A DNA stretch of 64,000 nucleotides from Hymenobacter nitidus (GTDB lineage: Bacteria; Bacteroidota; Bacteroidia; Cytophagales; Hymenobacteraceae). A program made the translations under genes and the position numbers. A model generated the notes under the pieces. The model worked only from the letters and a program-made list of their open reading frames with translations, was not told the DNA's origin and ran no database searches. Numbering within the stretch: the first letter of the stretch is position 1; the number at the start of each line of letters is the position of its first letter. The stretch spans positions 496,001 to 560,000 of the forward strand of contig NZ_JAJADQ010000002.1 of assembly GCF_020447315.1 (NCBI RefSeq). Reading direction: 5' to 3'. Positions 25,337 to 34,551 of this stretch are shown piece by piece.

Positions 25337-25367
25337 CAAAACTAGTGTTTCACACCCAATTCACAAA
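25337..25367 (-). promoter_or_regulatory. Full Bacteroidota promoter for tRNA-Thr
   Basis: On the minus strand TTTG (25367-25364) precedes TAGTTTTG (25344-25337) by 19 bases. The -7 element ends 11 bp before the tRNA 5' end. Confidence 0.75.
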
Positions 25368-27812
25368 CTACGACCGAATAATTTTCAGTTGTTTTTTCAG
25401 ACCGTCAATCCGGCCTTTCGCTTCATCAATGCGGCCCTGGTATTCCTCGCGCAGCTGATTGGCGTTTTTCGAGCGCGCAAAGAACTCAAGGTTAGTCTGT
25501 AGCGTGGCAATGTCGTTTTCGACTTCGTTGATTTCCCGGCGCAGCGCCTGCTCCTTACGGTAGAGGGCCTGCTGCGAATCGGGGCTCGACTTGAGGCGCT
25601 CAACCTGCAGCTGAAACAGCAGATCATTGCGCTCGGCGTAGGCCAGGCCCGGTACGGCATCCAGGTATTTGCCCATCAGGGTCTGGAATTTCTCCTCGGC
25701 CCGCTCGGCCGAGCCACGCGGGCCGTTGTTGGCGCTATCAAAGGCCCGCCACTCTTCCACGTGCTGGCGGAAACCTTCCAGGCTACCCGGCGCATCAGCG
25801 GAGAGGGCCGCTACGGCTTCGGCTACCCGGTCGAGGTGGGTGGCCTGCTCCTGCGACACCTGCTGGGCCTGCTGCACCCGCTGCTTGGCTTCCTCGTTTT
25901 TACGCTCGAAGAAAGAGTCGCAGGCGGTGCGGAAGCGGTTCCACACCTTGTCCGACTGCTTCTCGGGCACGCGGCCAATGAGCTTCCACTCCTTCTGCAG
26001 GCGAATCACGATTTCGCGGCCTTCTTCCCAGTTCGGATTTTGCAAGGCAGCTTCAGCCTGGTCGCACAAATCCAGCTTGCGCTGCAGATTGGCATTCTTC
26101 TCCTCGTCGAGCGACTTGAAGAACTGATTTTTACGCTGGAAGAAGCCTTTGTAAGCGGCCCAGAACTGCTTGTTGAGCTGCTCGGCTTTGTCGCGGGGCA
26201 CGAGGCCGGCGGCATCCCACTCCTCTTTTAGCTTTTGTAGCTCGTCGGTTTTGGCGCGCCACTCGTTTACACGCTCCGTCTGGAACTCGGCAAACGGCTT
26301 GATTTGCTCCAGCAAAGCGGATTTGCGGGTCAGGTTGGCGTTTTCCTGGGTCGAGCGCACGTTCAGGAATTCCTTCTTACGGTCGTGCACTTTTTCGGAG
26401 GCCAGCAGAAACCGGTTCCAGATGGCGTCGCGCTGCTCGTTGGATACCGGACCGATGTGCTTCCACTCCTCGTGCAGCTGGCGCAACTCCTGCAGCGCCT
26501 TATTGATGCTGGGCTGATTGGCCAGCGCCTCAGCGCGCGCAATCAGAGCTTCCTTGGCTTCAAGGTTACGACGGCGGTCCAGCTCCTTCATTTCGAAGAA
26601 CAGGCCGCGGTTGTTGTAGTAAATATCGAGCAGGGCGTGGTAGCTGTTCCAGATTTCCTGGGCGTCTTTCTGGGGCACCGCGCCGGTAGCCTTCCAGTCG
26701 TTTTGCAGAGCCTTGATGCGGATGGAGCTATCCTTGGTTTCGGCCGATTCTACGAGCTGGCGCAACTGAGACAGCAAATACTGCTTGTGGGCCAGGTTCT
26801 TGGCGCGCTGCTCGTCCTCGGCGCGGGCATCCTTGGCCCGGCTGTCGCGGAACTCCTGCAGGGCTTTGGTTAGCTCAGAGTGGCCCTCGGGGCCGTTGTA
26901 GGCAAAATCATCGGCCTCACCGCCGCCTTCCGTGAAGCGCTGCCGGGCTGCGTTGCGGTCAGCATTGATGCCGGTTTCGTACTGGCGGTGCAGGTCAAAA
27001 ATCTGCTTGCGGTTCTGGCGGGCATCGGGGCGGCGCAGCAAAGCCAGCAAGTGGGAAGCCTGGGCCGGTAAATCCAGCGTGGTGAAATCCGGAACGGGAA
27101 TTTCCGGTACGTACTCTTCTTCTTCCTCCGTGCCGGCGTGGGCGGCAGCTTCGGCGGCCTCCGCGGCCGAATCATTGGCCGAAGTGGGCAGAGCCGCAAC
27201 CGGAGCCGGGGCGTTTTCGATGTCGGCCGCCGTTTCCAGGGCTACCACCGGCTCATTCACAGCCGAAACGGGAGCTTCAGAAGTTGCATCCGGCTGAGAA
27301 GCGGTTTGCTGGGGTACAATAGCGGCGGTTTCCGTCAATGCGTCTGCTTCGGCGGTTGTGGCTGATGGAGTAGAAAGCGGAGTATTTACTGCTTCAGCTG
27401 CCTCGGCCGACTGCACGCCGGGATTGTCGTGGCCATAGTGGCTTTCGGCCCGGGCCAAGGGCTCGGAAACAGCGGGGGCTTCAGTAGCGCTGCTTGGGTG
27501 CTGCGCTTCGGCAGCGGCTTCGGTGGCAGCGGCCGTGGGCTCGGCAGTGCCGGCACCGGCAGCAGTATCGGCGACGGGCGGAGTACCCTGGGCCGGACGT
27601 TCGGTTATGTCGTTGGTCGTGGTGGAGGCCACCGGGGCCACGGGAGCCGGCTCGTTAGGGGCGGTAGCCGGCGCGGCCGGGGGGGTAGCGGCCGCATCAG
27701 CCGGGCTTTGCTTGGCCTGAATTTCGGCCAGGCGGCGCTCCAGAATGCTCATCGGCGACTCCGAAGCGTCGTCGGAGTGGTTGGGGGCGGAATTCTCGTT
27801 TTCAGGTAACAT
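25368..27812 (-). CDS. DUF349 repeat protein
   Basis: An 814-residue protein. The first 250 residues are low-complexity, rich in Ala, Thr, Glu and Pro, and end in an acidic stretch. The rest is almost all helical and built of repeated DUF349 units with the hallmarks LRQLHEEWKHIGPVSNEQRDAIWNRF, LKEEWDAAGLVPRDKAEQLNKQF and LQKEWKLIGRVPEKQSDKVWNRF. A coiled coil (REINEVENDIATLQTNL) ends the chain. Such proteins are conserved in Bacteroidota; the molecular role is not established. The start is supported by a TAGCTTTG element 60 bp upstream. Confidence 0.92.
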   Translation of the reverse strand: MLPENENSAPNHSDDASESPMSILERRLAEIQAKQSPADAAATPPAAPATAPNEPAPVAPVASTTTNDITERPAQGTPPVADTAAGAGTAEPTAAATEAAAEAQHPSSATEAPAVSEPLARAESHYGHDNPGVQSAEAAEAVNTPLSTPSATTAEADALTETAAIVPQQTASQPDATSEAPVSAVNEPVVALETAADIENAPAPVAALPTSANDSAAEAAEAAAHAGTEEEEEYVPEIPVPDFTTLDLPAQASHLLALLRRPDARQNRKQIFDLHRQYETGINADRNAARQRFTEGGGEADDFAYNGPEGHSELTKALQEFRDSRAKDARAEDEQRAKNLAHKQYLLSQLRQLVESAETKDSSIRIKALQNDWKATGAVPQKDAQEIWNSYHALLDIYYNNRGLFFEMKELDRRRNLEAKEALIARAEALANQPSINKALQELRQLHEEWKHIGPVSNEQRDAIWNRFLLASEKVHDRKKEFLNVRSTQENANLTRKSALLEQIKPFAEFQTERVNEWRAKTDELQKLKEEWDAAGLVPRDKAEQLNKQFWAAYKGFFQRKNQFFKSLDEEKNANLQRKLDLCDQAEAALQNPNWEEGREIVIRLQKEWKLIGRVPEKQSDKVWNRFRTACDSFFERKNEEAKQRVQQAQQVSQEQATHLDRVAEAVAALSADAPGSLEGFRQHVEEWRAFDSANNGPRGSAERAEEKFQTLMGKYLDAVPGLAYAERNDLLFQLQVERLKSSPDSQQALYRKEQALRREINEVENDIATLQTNLEFFARSKNANQLREEYQGRIDEAKGRIDGLKKQLKIIRS

Positions 27813-27871
27813 AGGTCAAAGGAAAAGGCCTGGCGCAGGAAAAGAAATGGGTGGCCCGGCAGCGAAGAAAG

Positions 27872-27879
27872 CAAAGCTA
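27872..27879 (-). promoter_or_regulatory. Promoter -7 element for the DUF349 gene
   Basis: The minus strand reads TAGCTTTG (27879 to 27872), a full TAnnTTTG match, 60 bp before the start codon at 27812 and just past the end of the yqgE-type gene. Confidence 0.5.
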
Positions 27880-28443
27880 ATTTAGGCGGGGGTCGAGCGG
27901 ATAGTTGGACAGGACCCGGAAGCGCCCCCCTTTTTCACGCAAAATGGCTTGCCAGAAGGCATCATTATCCAAAGTAAATACTTTCCCGGCAGCATTGGGG
28001 TGCACTATCCAAACATTTTCCTTCACTTCCTCCTCCAACTGGCCGGCCGTCCAGCCCGAATACCCCGCGTACAGCCGGATATCATCGGGCTGCAGCTCGC
28101 CACTGAGCAGCAGGCCCAGCACCACCTGAAAATCGCCGCCCCAGTACACGTCCTGCCCCAAATCAATGGCGTTGGGAATGTCGGCGCGGCGGTGCAGATA
28201 GTGCAGCGTATCGGGGTAGACGGGGCCGCCCAGGCCCAGGGGCAGGCGGGCCGCCGGCGAGGCATCGCCGCCGGGCAGCTCCAGCACGTCGCCGAGCAGC
28301 AGGTTGGAGGGGCGGTTGAGCACCAAGCCAAACGAGCCTTCCTCCTCGGAATGGCGGCACATCAGCACCACTGTGCGCTCGAAGTTCGGGTCGCCCAGAA
28401 AGGGCTGCGAAATCAATAAACTACTGTCGCGGAGCCGAGGCAT
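27877..28443 (-). CDS. YqgE/AlgH family protein
   Basis: A 188-residue protein of the UPF0301 (YqgE/AlgH) family. It starts with the conserved GxLLIS-type segment (SSLLISQPFLGDPNFERTVVLMCRHSEEEGSFGLVLNRPS) and has GGPVYPDTLHYLH, YWGGDFQVVLGLL, RLYAGYSGWTAGQLEEEV and NVWIVHP. Length and motif order are normal. The family is widespread and its function is unresolved. It stands upstream of the DUF349 gene on the same strand, about 64 bases away, an arrangement that may be an operon although the DUF349 gene has its own -7 element. Confidence 0.94.
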   Translation of the reverse strand: MPRLRDSSLLISQPFLGDPNFERTVVLMCRHSEEEGSFGLVLNRPSNLLLGDVLELPGGDASPAARLPLGLGGPVYPDTLHYLHRRADIPNAIDLGQDVYWGGDFQVVLGLLLSGELQPDDIRLYAGYSGWTAGQLEEEVKENVWIVHPNAAGKVFTLDNDAFWQAILREKGGRFRVLSNYPLDPRLN

Positions 28444-28691
28444 GAAAGAAGAGGTTGACGAGTAAACGATACGCGAAAGGCCGGTAAAGCGACGCTTCTG
28501 TCGAAGTGTCCGGAGCAGCTCAGGGCCGGGGCAGCAGCAAGCAAGCTGCCCGGCTGGTTAGGCGAAGAAAAAGCCGGGGGTGGCTTTATCCTTACGCTAT
28601 TGGAGCCGCGCTAGGTTCCCAAGGGTGCGGTCAATATACTACCTTGCGCCTCTAAAGCCACTGAGCCCTATTTTTTCGGAAGTTTAACGGT

Positions 28692-29342
28692 ATGACAGAT
28701 CAACAATTAGCCGACCTGCGCCAGACGTACTCGCAGCGGACCCTCTCGGAAACCGACGTGCAGGCCGATGCCGTGCAGCAGTTCCGGCAGTGGCTCGACG
28801 AAGCCCTGAGCGCCCACCTCGACGAGCCCACCGCCATGACCGTCTCGACGGTAAATGCGGCCGGGCAGCCCTCGGCCCGGGTGGTGCTGCTCAAGGGCCT
28901 GCCCGACGACGCGGGATTTCTGTTTTATACCAACTACGACAGCCGCAAAGGCCACGACCTGAGCGAGCAGCCGCTGGCGGCCCTCACCTTCTTCTGGCCC
29001 GGCCTGGAGCGGCAGGTGCGCGTGGAAGGCCGGGTGGAAAAAGCGCCGGCAGCTTTGTCGGACGCCTACTTCCAGAGCCGGCCGCGCGGCAGCCAGATCG
29101 GGGCCTGGGCTTCGCCCCAGAGCCAGGCTATCAGGGGCCGGGAAGAGCTGGAAGGCCAGGAAAAGGAAGTTGAGCAGCGCTTTGCCGGCCAAGACCCACT
29201 GCCCCGCCCCCCGCACTGGGGCGGCTACATCGTGCGCCCCGAGCGGGTCGAGTTCTGGCAGGGCCGCCCCAGCCGCCTCCACGACCGAATCGTATACGAG
29301 CGGGCCGGCCAAGGCTGGACGCTGAGCCGTCTGGCCCCCTGA
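28692..29342 (+). CDS. pdxH: Pyridoxamine 5'-phosphate oxidase
   Basis: A 216-residue FMN-dependent oxidase that makes pyridoxal 5'-phosphate from pyridoxamine or pyridoxine phosphate. The motifs are complete: [69 protein letters not shown] (here FFWPG), [30 protein letters not shown] and the C-terminal [10 protein letters not shown]...W.LSRLAP that binds substrate and FMN. Length is typical for PdxH. It probably acts as a homodimer in the cytosol. The next gene follows after about 130 bases carrying a short repeat. Confidence 0.96.
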   Translation: MTDQQLADLRQTYSQRTLSETDVQADAVQQFRQWLDEALSAHLDEPTAMTVSTVNAAGQPSARVVLLKGLPDDAGFLFYTNYDSRKGHDLSEQPLAALTFFWPGLERQVRVEGRVEKAPAALSDAYFQSRPRGSQIGAWASPQSQAIRGREELEGQEKEVEQRFAGQDPLPRPPHWGGYIVRPERVEFWQGRPSRLHDRIVYERAGQGWTLSRLAP

Positions 29343-29414
29343 TGTGAACTGGTCAGATGGTGACATAGTGAGTTGTCGTTCGAACCGCGCAACCGGCGCC
29401 AGCAGAACCTCAAC

Positions 29415-29453
29415 CTCCCCATTTCACCATCTCCCTGTCTCCCCATTTCACCA
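29415..29453 (+). repeat. 15-bp direct repeat in C/T-rich leader
   Basis: CTCCCCATTTCACCA occurs at 29415-29429 and again at 29439-29453, within a strongly C/T-biased stretch (about 29409-29470) just before the DUF1015 start. Similar CACCATTTCACC-type strings are common between genes in this kind of genome, from memory. Confidence 0.6.
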
Positions 29454-29470
29454 CCTCACCCTCTCCACAC

Positions 29471-30802
29471 TTGGCTGAAATTCAACCCGTCCGCGGCTGG
29501 CGTTACAACGCGGCCCTGAGTGCCCACATTGATGACTATGTTTCGCCCCTGTTCGACGTGGTATCGGCCAAGCAGCGGGAGGCGCTGTATCGGAATGAGC
29601 TGAACAGCATCCATTTGTCGGTGCCGCGGGGGCAGGACCCGGCCGGCGAAGCGCTGGCCCGCCTCACGCAGTGGCAAGAGCAGGGCGTGCTGCGCCAGGA
29701 TGAAATGCCGGGCATCTACGTCTACTACCAGTATTTCCGGCTGCCGGGCAGCAGCCGCGAGTATTGCCGCAAGGGCTTTATGTGCCATATCCGGGCCTAC
29801 GACTGGGCCGAAAATGTGGTGCTGCGCCACGAAAACACGCTGCCCGCCGCCGTCAACGACCGGGCCGAGCTGCTGGCTCGCACCCAGTTTCAGACCAGCG
29901 CCACCCACGGCCTCTACCGCGACGATGCCTTCGAGCTGGAGCACTACCTCGACGAAGCCATTGCCGACCCGCTCTACCAGACCGAGGAAGACTACCAGGG
30001 TGCCCGCGACGTGCTGGCCGTGATTCAGGATGCGGCCATCATCCGGCGGTTTCAGCAGGTGCTGGGCGAGCGGGAAGTTATTCTGGCCGACGGGCACCAC
30101 CGCTACGAAGGCTCGTTGGCCTACCGCCAGGCCCGCATAGCGGCCGAGCCCGGGAATTCGGGCCGGGAGCCGTGGCACTTCCACTTGATGTACCTGACCA
30201 ACGCGGCAGCCGACGATTTGCGCATTCTGCCCACCCACCGCCTGCTGCTGGAGCTGCCCGACGGTATGGCGGACGCGGAGTTTCTGACCCGCCTGGAGCC
30301 CTACTTCACCGTGCTGCCCAAGGACGACATTTACGATTTGCCCGAGCTGATTGCCGGCAAGCCCTGGGCGTTTGGCCTCTACATCGGCGGGCAGGCCTAC
30401 AAGCTGCGCCTGCGCCCCGAGGCGCACGAGCAGCTGAGCTGGGACACCACACCGGAGGTGAAAGCCCTGGATCTGACGGTGCTGCACTTCTTTGTGCTGG
30501 AAAAGGCCCTCGGCATCGTGGGGCCCGATGCGCAGCGCACCTGGCCGGGCGTGGCCTACGTGCGCAACTTCTCCGAGTGCCTCAGCCGCGTAGACCGGCA
30601 GGAAGCCCGCGCCGCCCTCATCGTGAATGAAGTAACGATGGAGGAAGTGGAGCGCGTGTGCCATTCCGGGGCCGTTATGCCGCCCAAATCAACATTTTTC
30701 TACCCCAAAACCATCGGTGGATTTCTGTTTACCTCCATCCGCGACGACGAACACGACAATGCCTTCTACGCTCCCCACCTTGCGCCTGGTTCTGGCCTCT
30801 AA
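29471..30802 (+). CDS. DUF1015 family protein
   Basis: A 443-residue cytosolic protein of the DUF1015 family (EIQPVRGWRYNAALS ... YVSPLFDVVS, NSIHLSVPRG, YVYYQYFRL, LLARTQFQTSATHGLY, REVILADGHHRYEGSLAYR, LTNAAADDLRILPTHRLL). These are the conserved blocks of the family, some of whose members are being linked to amino-acid kinase activity. The start codon is most likely TTG at 29471, because family members begin MAEIQPxRGWRYN exactly there and no ATG is nearby. The last 44 bases overlap the start of maf, so the two are translationally coupled. Confidence 0.9.
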   Translation: MAEIQPVRGWRYNAALSAHIDDYVSPLFDVVSAKQREALYRNELNSIHLSVPRGQDPAGEALARLTQWQEQGVLRQDEMPGIYVYYQYFRLPGSSREYCRKGFMCHIRAYDWAENVVLRHENTLPAAVNDRAELLARTQFQTSATHGLYRDDAFELEHYLDEAIADPLYQTEEDYQGARDVLAVIQDAAIIRRFQQVLGEREVILADGHHRYEGSLAYRQARIAAEPGNSGREPWHFHLMYLTNAAADDLRILPTHRLLLELPDGMADAEFLTRLEPYFTVLPKDDIYDLPELIAGKPWAFGLYIGGQAYKLRLRPEAHEQLSWDTTPEVKALDLTVLHFFVLEKALGIVGPDAQRTWPGVAYVRNFSECLSRVDRQEARAALIVNEVTMEEVERVCHSGAVMPPKSTFFYPKTIGGFLFTSIRDDEHDNAFYAPHLAPGSGL

Positions 30803-31367
30803 CTCCCCACGCCGTCGGCAGCTGCTCACCGACCTGGGCTTGCGCTATGAGGTGCGCCTGCGGGAAGTGGATGAAAGCTTTCCAGCCCATTTGCACCGCG
30901 CCGAAGTAGCCGAGTACCTGGCCGCCCACAAGGCCGAGGCCTACCGCGCCGACCTGGCCCCCGACGAAGTGGTGCTCACGGCCGATACCATCGTGTGCCT
31001 GGATGACGACGTGCTCAACAAACCCGCCGACGAAGCCGAGGCCCGCGCCATGCTCACGCGCCTGCAGGGCCGCGCCCACGACGTATACACCGGCGTGTGT
31101 CTGCTCAGCGGCACTGGGCAGCGCACCGTTTTCTCCGACCAGACGCGGGTACACTTCCGCAGCCTTACGCCCGCCGAAATTGCGTTCTACGTGCGCACCT
31201 GCCAGCCCCTCGACAAAGCCGGGGCCTACGGCGCCCAGGACTGGATTGGCATGGTGGCCGTGACCAAGCTCGAAGGCTCTTATTTCAACGTGATGGGCCT
31301 GCCCGTGCACCGGGTATGGGAGGAGCTGGAGAAGCTGGGAATAGCGACATTGGGACAGTCAAGCTAA
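30759..31367 (+). CDS. maf: Maf family nucleotide pyrophosphatase
   Basis: A 202-residue Maf/YhdE-type nucleoside triphosphate pyrophosphatase that hydrolyses non-canonical or excess nucleotides to the monophosphate. Motifs: LASNSPRRRQLL (12-22), EVDESFP, VVLTADTIVCLDDDVLNKPADEAEARAMLTRL, HDVYTGVCL and LDKAGAYGAQDW. The ADTIV and KPAD segments indicate the dTTP/UTP-type subgroup rather than the m7GTP one. The ATG at 30759 (MPSTLPTLRLVLASNSP) lies within the 3' end of the DUF1015 gene, giving a 44-base overlap; an earlier in-frame ATG adds 14 residues absent from the family. Confidence 0.95.
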   Translation: MPSTLPTLRLVLASNSPRRRQLLTDLGLRYEVRLREVDESFPAHLHRAEVAEYLAAHKAEAYRADLAPDEVVLTADTIVCLDDDVLNKPADEAEARAMLTRLQGRAHDVYTGVCLLSGTGQRTVFSDQTRVHFRSLTPAEIAFYVRTCQPLDKAGAYGAQDWIGMVAVTKLEGSYFNVMGLPVHRVWEELEKLGIATLGQSS

Positions 31368-31635
31368 ACGAATGCTTTAAGTCTGTAATGCTGCGGCAAC
31401 CGCCACGCGGAGGCTGGCGGCTCCGGACTCTGCTCCTGCCGGGCTGGCGTCAGTTATGGCGGTGTAGAGTAGGTCTGACGGTAGCCGACCGCGCATATCT
31501 TGGCTTTCTATAACCAGGGATGAAAACGCTGTGCGGCACGAAGCGAATAACCGGCCGAGCGGGCCTGCGTACTTCTTATGGTTCAGTTGCGGGCCTTCCG
31601 CTCCCGCTGTAAAACTCCCATTTTCCCGGTTGCCC

Positions 31636-33156
31636 ATGCTGCATAGCTTCCTGTTTGCGCCCTTCGCCGACCCAGCCAGCCAGGCGCAGTATGACGCGGT
31701 GCTGGCCGCTCTGCAGCGGGAAGCTCACCCCGGCACGACCTTGCTGCTGGGCAACTTCAGCGTGGGCCAGGAACCGATGGATGCGGTAGTTGTGCGGCGG
31801 CACAGCATCACGGCCCTGCTGTTTGTGCCCGGCCGCGGGCAGCTCAGCATTCCGCGCCTCGATGAGCCCTGGCTCCTGGATGGCCGACCATTAGCGGAGC
31901 CGGCCCCGACCAGCCCCTTCGTACAATTTCAGCGCCAGCAGCCGGTGCTGGCCGCCTGGCTGGGCACCGATTTGAGCGCCCTGCCCGTTCCGGCGGCGGC
32001 CGTAACGGGTGTTGTCGTGTTTGCAGATACCGTGACGTTTGACCCGGGTGTAGAGCACCAGCTGCGCCAGCAGCCCGGCACCGACGCTTTCCAACTCTTA
32101 CGCCAGGCCCCGCATCTGCCCCGCCGGCTCTGGCAGCTTACCCGTCCGGAAATTGAGCTAAGTGAGGAAGCCCTGCAAAGCTGGGCCCGCGACCTGGCCA
32201 CCGACGCCCCGGAGCGCACCGAGGATGTGCTCGAAGAAGTTTCGGAGCTGGTAGCGCCCATGGGCTTCTGGGAACACAAGGCCCGGCAGCTCTGGCAGTG
32301 GCTCGGGGCCGAAGACATTCCGCTGGACCGGCCCTACGGCTACCAGGAGGCGGATACGGAAGATGCCAGCCGCGACGAAAAGCTTCGGCTGGAGCAAATC
32401 CGGCAGCAGGTGCGCGCCGAGCTGCGGGTGCAGCAACAGGCCGCCGCCGAGCGGGAAGCCGCCCGTGACCAGCTCATTGCTCAGCTGCAGGCGCAGTTGC
32501 AGCAAGCCTCGGCCAGGGCCCCGGAGGCCGCGGCGCTGCAAGCCCGGCTGGCGGCTGAAATGCATGAAAAAGTTTCGCTGCAGGAAACGGTGCGCCGCAC
32601 GCAGGCCGAGGCGGCGGCCCGCAACGAGGTACTGGACAGCCGCATCGAGCAGCTTGGCAGCCTGATGCAGCAGCTGCAGGCCCGCCCCGGTGCGGTATCA
32701 GCTCCGGCTCCGGCTCCTGGGCTTCCGTCTGCTTCGGACGCCACCGGCCCCCTATCATCCCCGACACCCCGCCTTCCCAGGCCCGCCCCGGCCGCCGCAC
32801 GGCCCGCCGCAGGCTGGCAGCTGCAGTGGCACCGGGTAGCGGTAGTAGCCGCCGTAGCGGGCGGCCTGGGCTGGGGCGTGTGGGGTGTCCTACACTTGGC
32901 CTCCAGGCTGAGCGGCAAACCGGCAGTTAGTCAGGCTGCTTCCTCCCGCCGAGGGCCAGCCAACAGCCAACCCGCCCAGCAGGCCGCAACCCCGGAAGTC
33001 GACCAGGCCTTGCTCGATTCGCTTAGCACGGAGGAAGAGCCGGAGCAACTCCCAACGGAAGCTGCCGACTCCGTGGCCCGGCCCGCCGAACCCGTCGATT
33101 CCTCGGAAGTAATGCCTGAACTCGCCGAGCCGGAGCTGGACGACACCTCAGACTAA
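31636..33156 (+). CDS. NERD-domain membrane protein with coiled coil
   Basis: A 506-residue protein. The N-terminal 110 residues match the nuclease-related (NERD) domain pattern (TTLLLGNFSVGQEPMDAVVV, ITALLFVPGRGQLSI, FVQFQRQQPVLAAWL). It is followed by a region with a WLGAEDIPLDRPYGY stretch, a long coiled coil (about 250-370: QQVRAELRVQQQAAAEREAARDQ...), a Pro/Ala linker, one membrane segment (VAVVAAVAGGLGWGVWGVLHL) and an acidic tail. NERD domains are fold relatives of restriction nucleases. It is best seen as a membrane-anchored cytosolic NERD protein of unknown target. The ATG at 31636 precedes the domain directly. Confidence 0.72.
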   Translation: MLHSFLFAPFADPASQAQYDAVLAALQREAHPGTTLLLGNFSVGQEPMDAVVVRRHSITALLFVPGRGQLSIPRLDEPWLLDGRPLAEPAPTSPFVQFQRQQPVLAAWLGTDLSALPVPAAAVTGVVVFADTVTFDPGVEHQLRQQPGTDAFQLLRQAPHLPRRLWQLTRPEIELSEEALQSWARDLATDAPERTEDVLEEVSELVAPMGFWEHKARQLWQWLGAEDIPLDRPYGYQEADTEDASRDEKLRLEQIRQQVRAELRVQQQAAAEREAARDQLIAQLQAQLQQASARAPEAAALQARLAAEMHEKVSLQETVRRTQAEAAARNEVLDSRIEQLGSLMQQLQARPGAVSAPAPAPGLPSASDATGPLSSPTPRLPRPAPAAARPAAGWQLQWHRVAVVAAVAGGLGWGVWGVLHLASRLSGKPAVSQAASSRRGPANSQPAQQAATPEVDQALLDSLSTEEEPEQLPTEAADSVARPAEPVDSSEVMPELAEPELDDTSD

Positions 33157-33174
33157 TTCACAACCTAAGCGCTG

Positions 33175-34362
33175 CTACTTCAGCCGGTCGTAGCGCAGCA
33201 GGGCCTCCAGATAGTAATAATCGGCGTAAACCAGCGGGGCATCTACTTCGGTTTTGGCCGGCTTGTGGGCCACGCAATGCTTGATCAGAAAGTTGTGGTT
33301 GTCGCCTGCCGCGGCCCGATAAGCCGGGCTGCTCAGGCTTACCAGCATCTGCTCAGCGGCCTGCCGGTAGCGTTTCGCGTCGGCGGCGGGGCTGTACTGC
33401 TGCAGCTCCAACAGGGCCGAGGCCACAATGGCCGCCGCGGAGGCGTCGCGCTCCTCTGCGGGAATGCCGGGGGCGTTGAAATCCCAGTACGGAATCTTGT
33501 CGGCCGGCAGGTTGGGGTGGCTCAGGAAGAAGTCGGCGGTTTTGCGGGCCTGCTGGCGGTAGCGGTCCAGCCGGGTTTCGCGGTAAAGCATCGTGTAGCC
33601 GTAGATTGCCCAGGCCTGTCCCCGGGCCCAGGCCGAGTTATCGGCGGCACCCTGGGCCGTTTTTTTGGCCAGCACCTGCCCTTTCTCGTCGTAGCATACC
33701 ACGTGGTAGGTGCTGCCGTCGGGCCGGAAGTGGTGCCGGAGCGTGTTATCGGCGTGGGTGATGCTCAAGCGGCGCAGCGTGGAGTCGCCGCTGGTCCGGG
33801 CGGCCCAGCACAGCAGCTCCAGATTCATCATGTTGTCGATGATAACTGGGTAGTTGTAGCCGGCAAAGTCGTTCCAGGACTTAATCAGGCCCACTTCCGG
33901 CCTGAAGCGCGTGGCCAGGGACCTAGCGCCCGTGAGTAATACGGGTTGGTAGGCGGGATTCTGGGTCAGGCGGTAGCCGTTGCCAAACGGGCAGTACAGC
34001 ATGAAGCCTAAATCGTGGGTGCCGGTATTGTGCTGTTCCCGCTGCATGGCCATGGTCCACTGGTCGGCGGCCTGCTGCCACTGCGGCTGCTTGGTGTATT
34101 CGTACATATACCAGAGCGTGCCGCCGAAAAAGCCGCTGGTCCACCACTCCGACTTGGTATCCTTCAGCGTACCGTCGGGCCGGGTAGAATACGGGAATTT
34201 CGTCTGATCGGGGTGGGTTTTCAGCAGACGCGTCAGCTGTTCCCCGGCCCGCGCCAACTCCTGCTTCACGTCGACTTTGCGCTTTTGGGCGGTAGCAGCA
34301 AGGCTGGAAACCAGCAGTAGCAGGGCGGGCAGCCACGAGGTGCGGAAGGCAAAGGGTTTCAA
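33175..34362 (-). CDS. GH88 family glycoside hydrolase
   Basis: A 395-residue exported enzyme of glycoside hydrolase family 88 (unsaturated glucuronyl/galacturonyl hydrolases). Signal peptide WLPALLLLVSSLAATAQ, then an (alpha/alpha)6-barrel pattern. Candidate catalytic Asp residues are in GTHDLGFM and IIDNMMNLELL, as in the family; SEWWTSGFFGGTLWYMYE and ARGQAWAIYGYTML are also typical. It would hydrolyse unsaturated uronic acid from oligosaccharides made by polysaccharide lyases. No lyase or SusCD pair is adjacent, so it stands alone. Confidence 0.9.
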   Translation of the reverse strand: MKPFAFRTSWLPALLLLVSSLAATAQKRKVDVKQELARAGEQLTRLLKTHPDQTKFPYSTRPDGTLKDTKSEWWTSGFFGGTLWYMYEYTKQPQWQQAADQWTMAMQREQHNTGTHDLGFMLYCPFGNGYRLTQNPAYQPVLLTGARSLATRFRPEVGLIKSWNDFAGYNYPVIIDNMMNLELLCWAARTSGDSTLRRLSITHADNTLRHHFRPDGSTYHVVCYDEKGQVLAKKTAQGAADNSAWARGQAWAIYGYTMLYRETRLDRYRQQARKTADFFLSHPNLPADKIPYWDFNAPGIPAEERDASAAAIVASALLELQQYSPAADAKRYRQAAEQMLVSLSSPAYRAAAGDNHNFLIKHCVAHKPAKTEVDAPLVYADYYYLEALLRYDRLK

Positions 34363-34494
34363 GGCAGAACGGTTGAAAGGCGTGAATGAAATCTGACCGC
34401 AAGTAAAGCGTCCTGCCGGGTATTTGCCGATCTATCTACCCAAACGTTTACGGAGGGTTGGCAAGCGCCTTGCGGGCCGGAAAACAGCCCAAAA

Positions 34495-34527
34495 AAGCGG
34501 CTCCCCCGGTTACCAGGGGAGCCGCTT
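34495..34527 (-). terminator. Intrinsic terminator after catalase
   Basis: AAGCGGCTCCCC (34495-34506) pairs with GGGGAGCCGCTT (34516-34527). On the minus strand the stem is followed by a T-run (TTTTTT), and it lies 24 bases past the catalase stop. Confidence 0.8.
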
Positions 34528-34551
34528 GCTCAGGCGCTTACGAGCGTGTTA

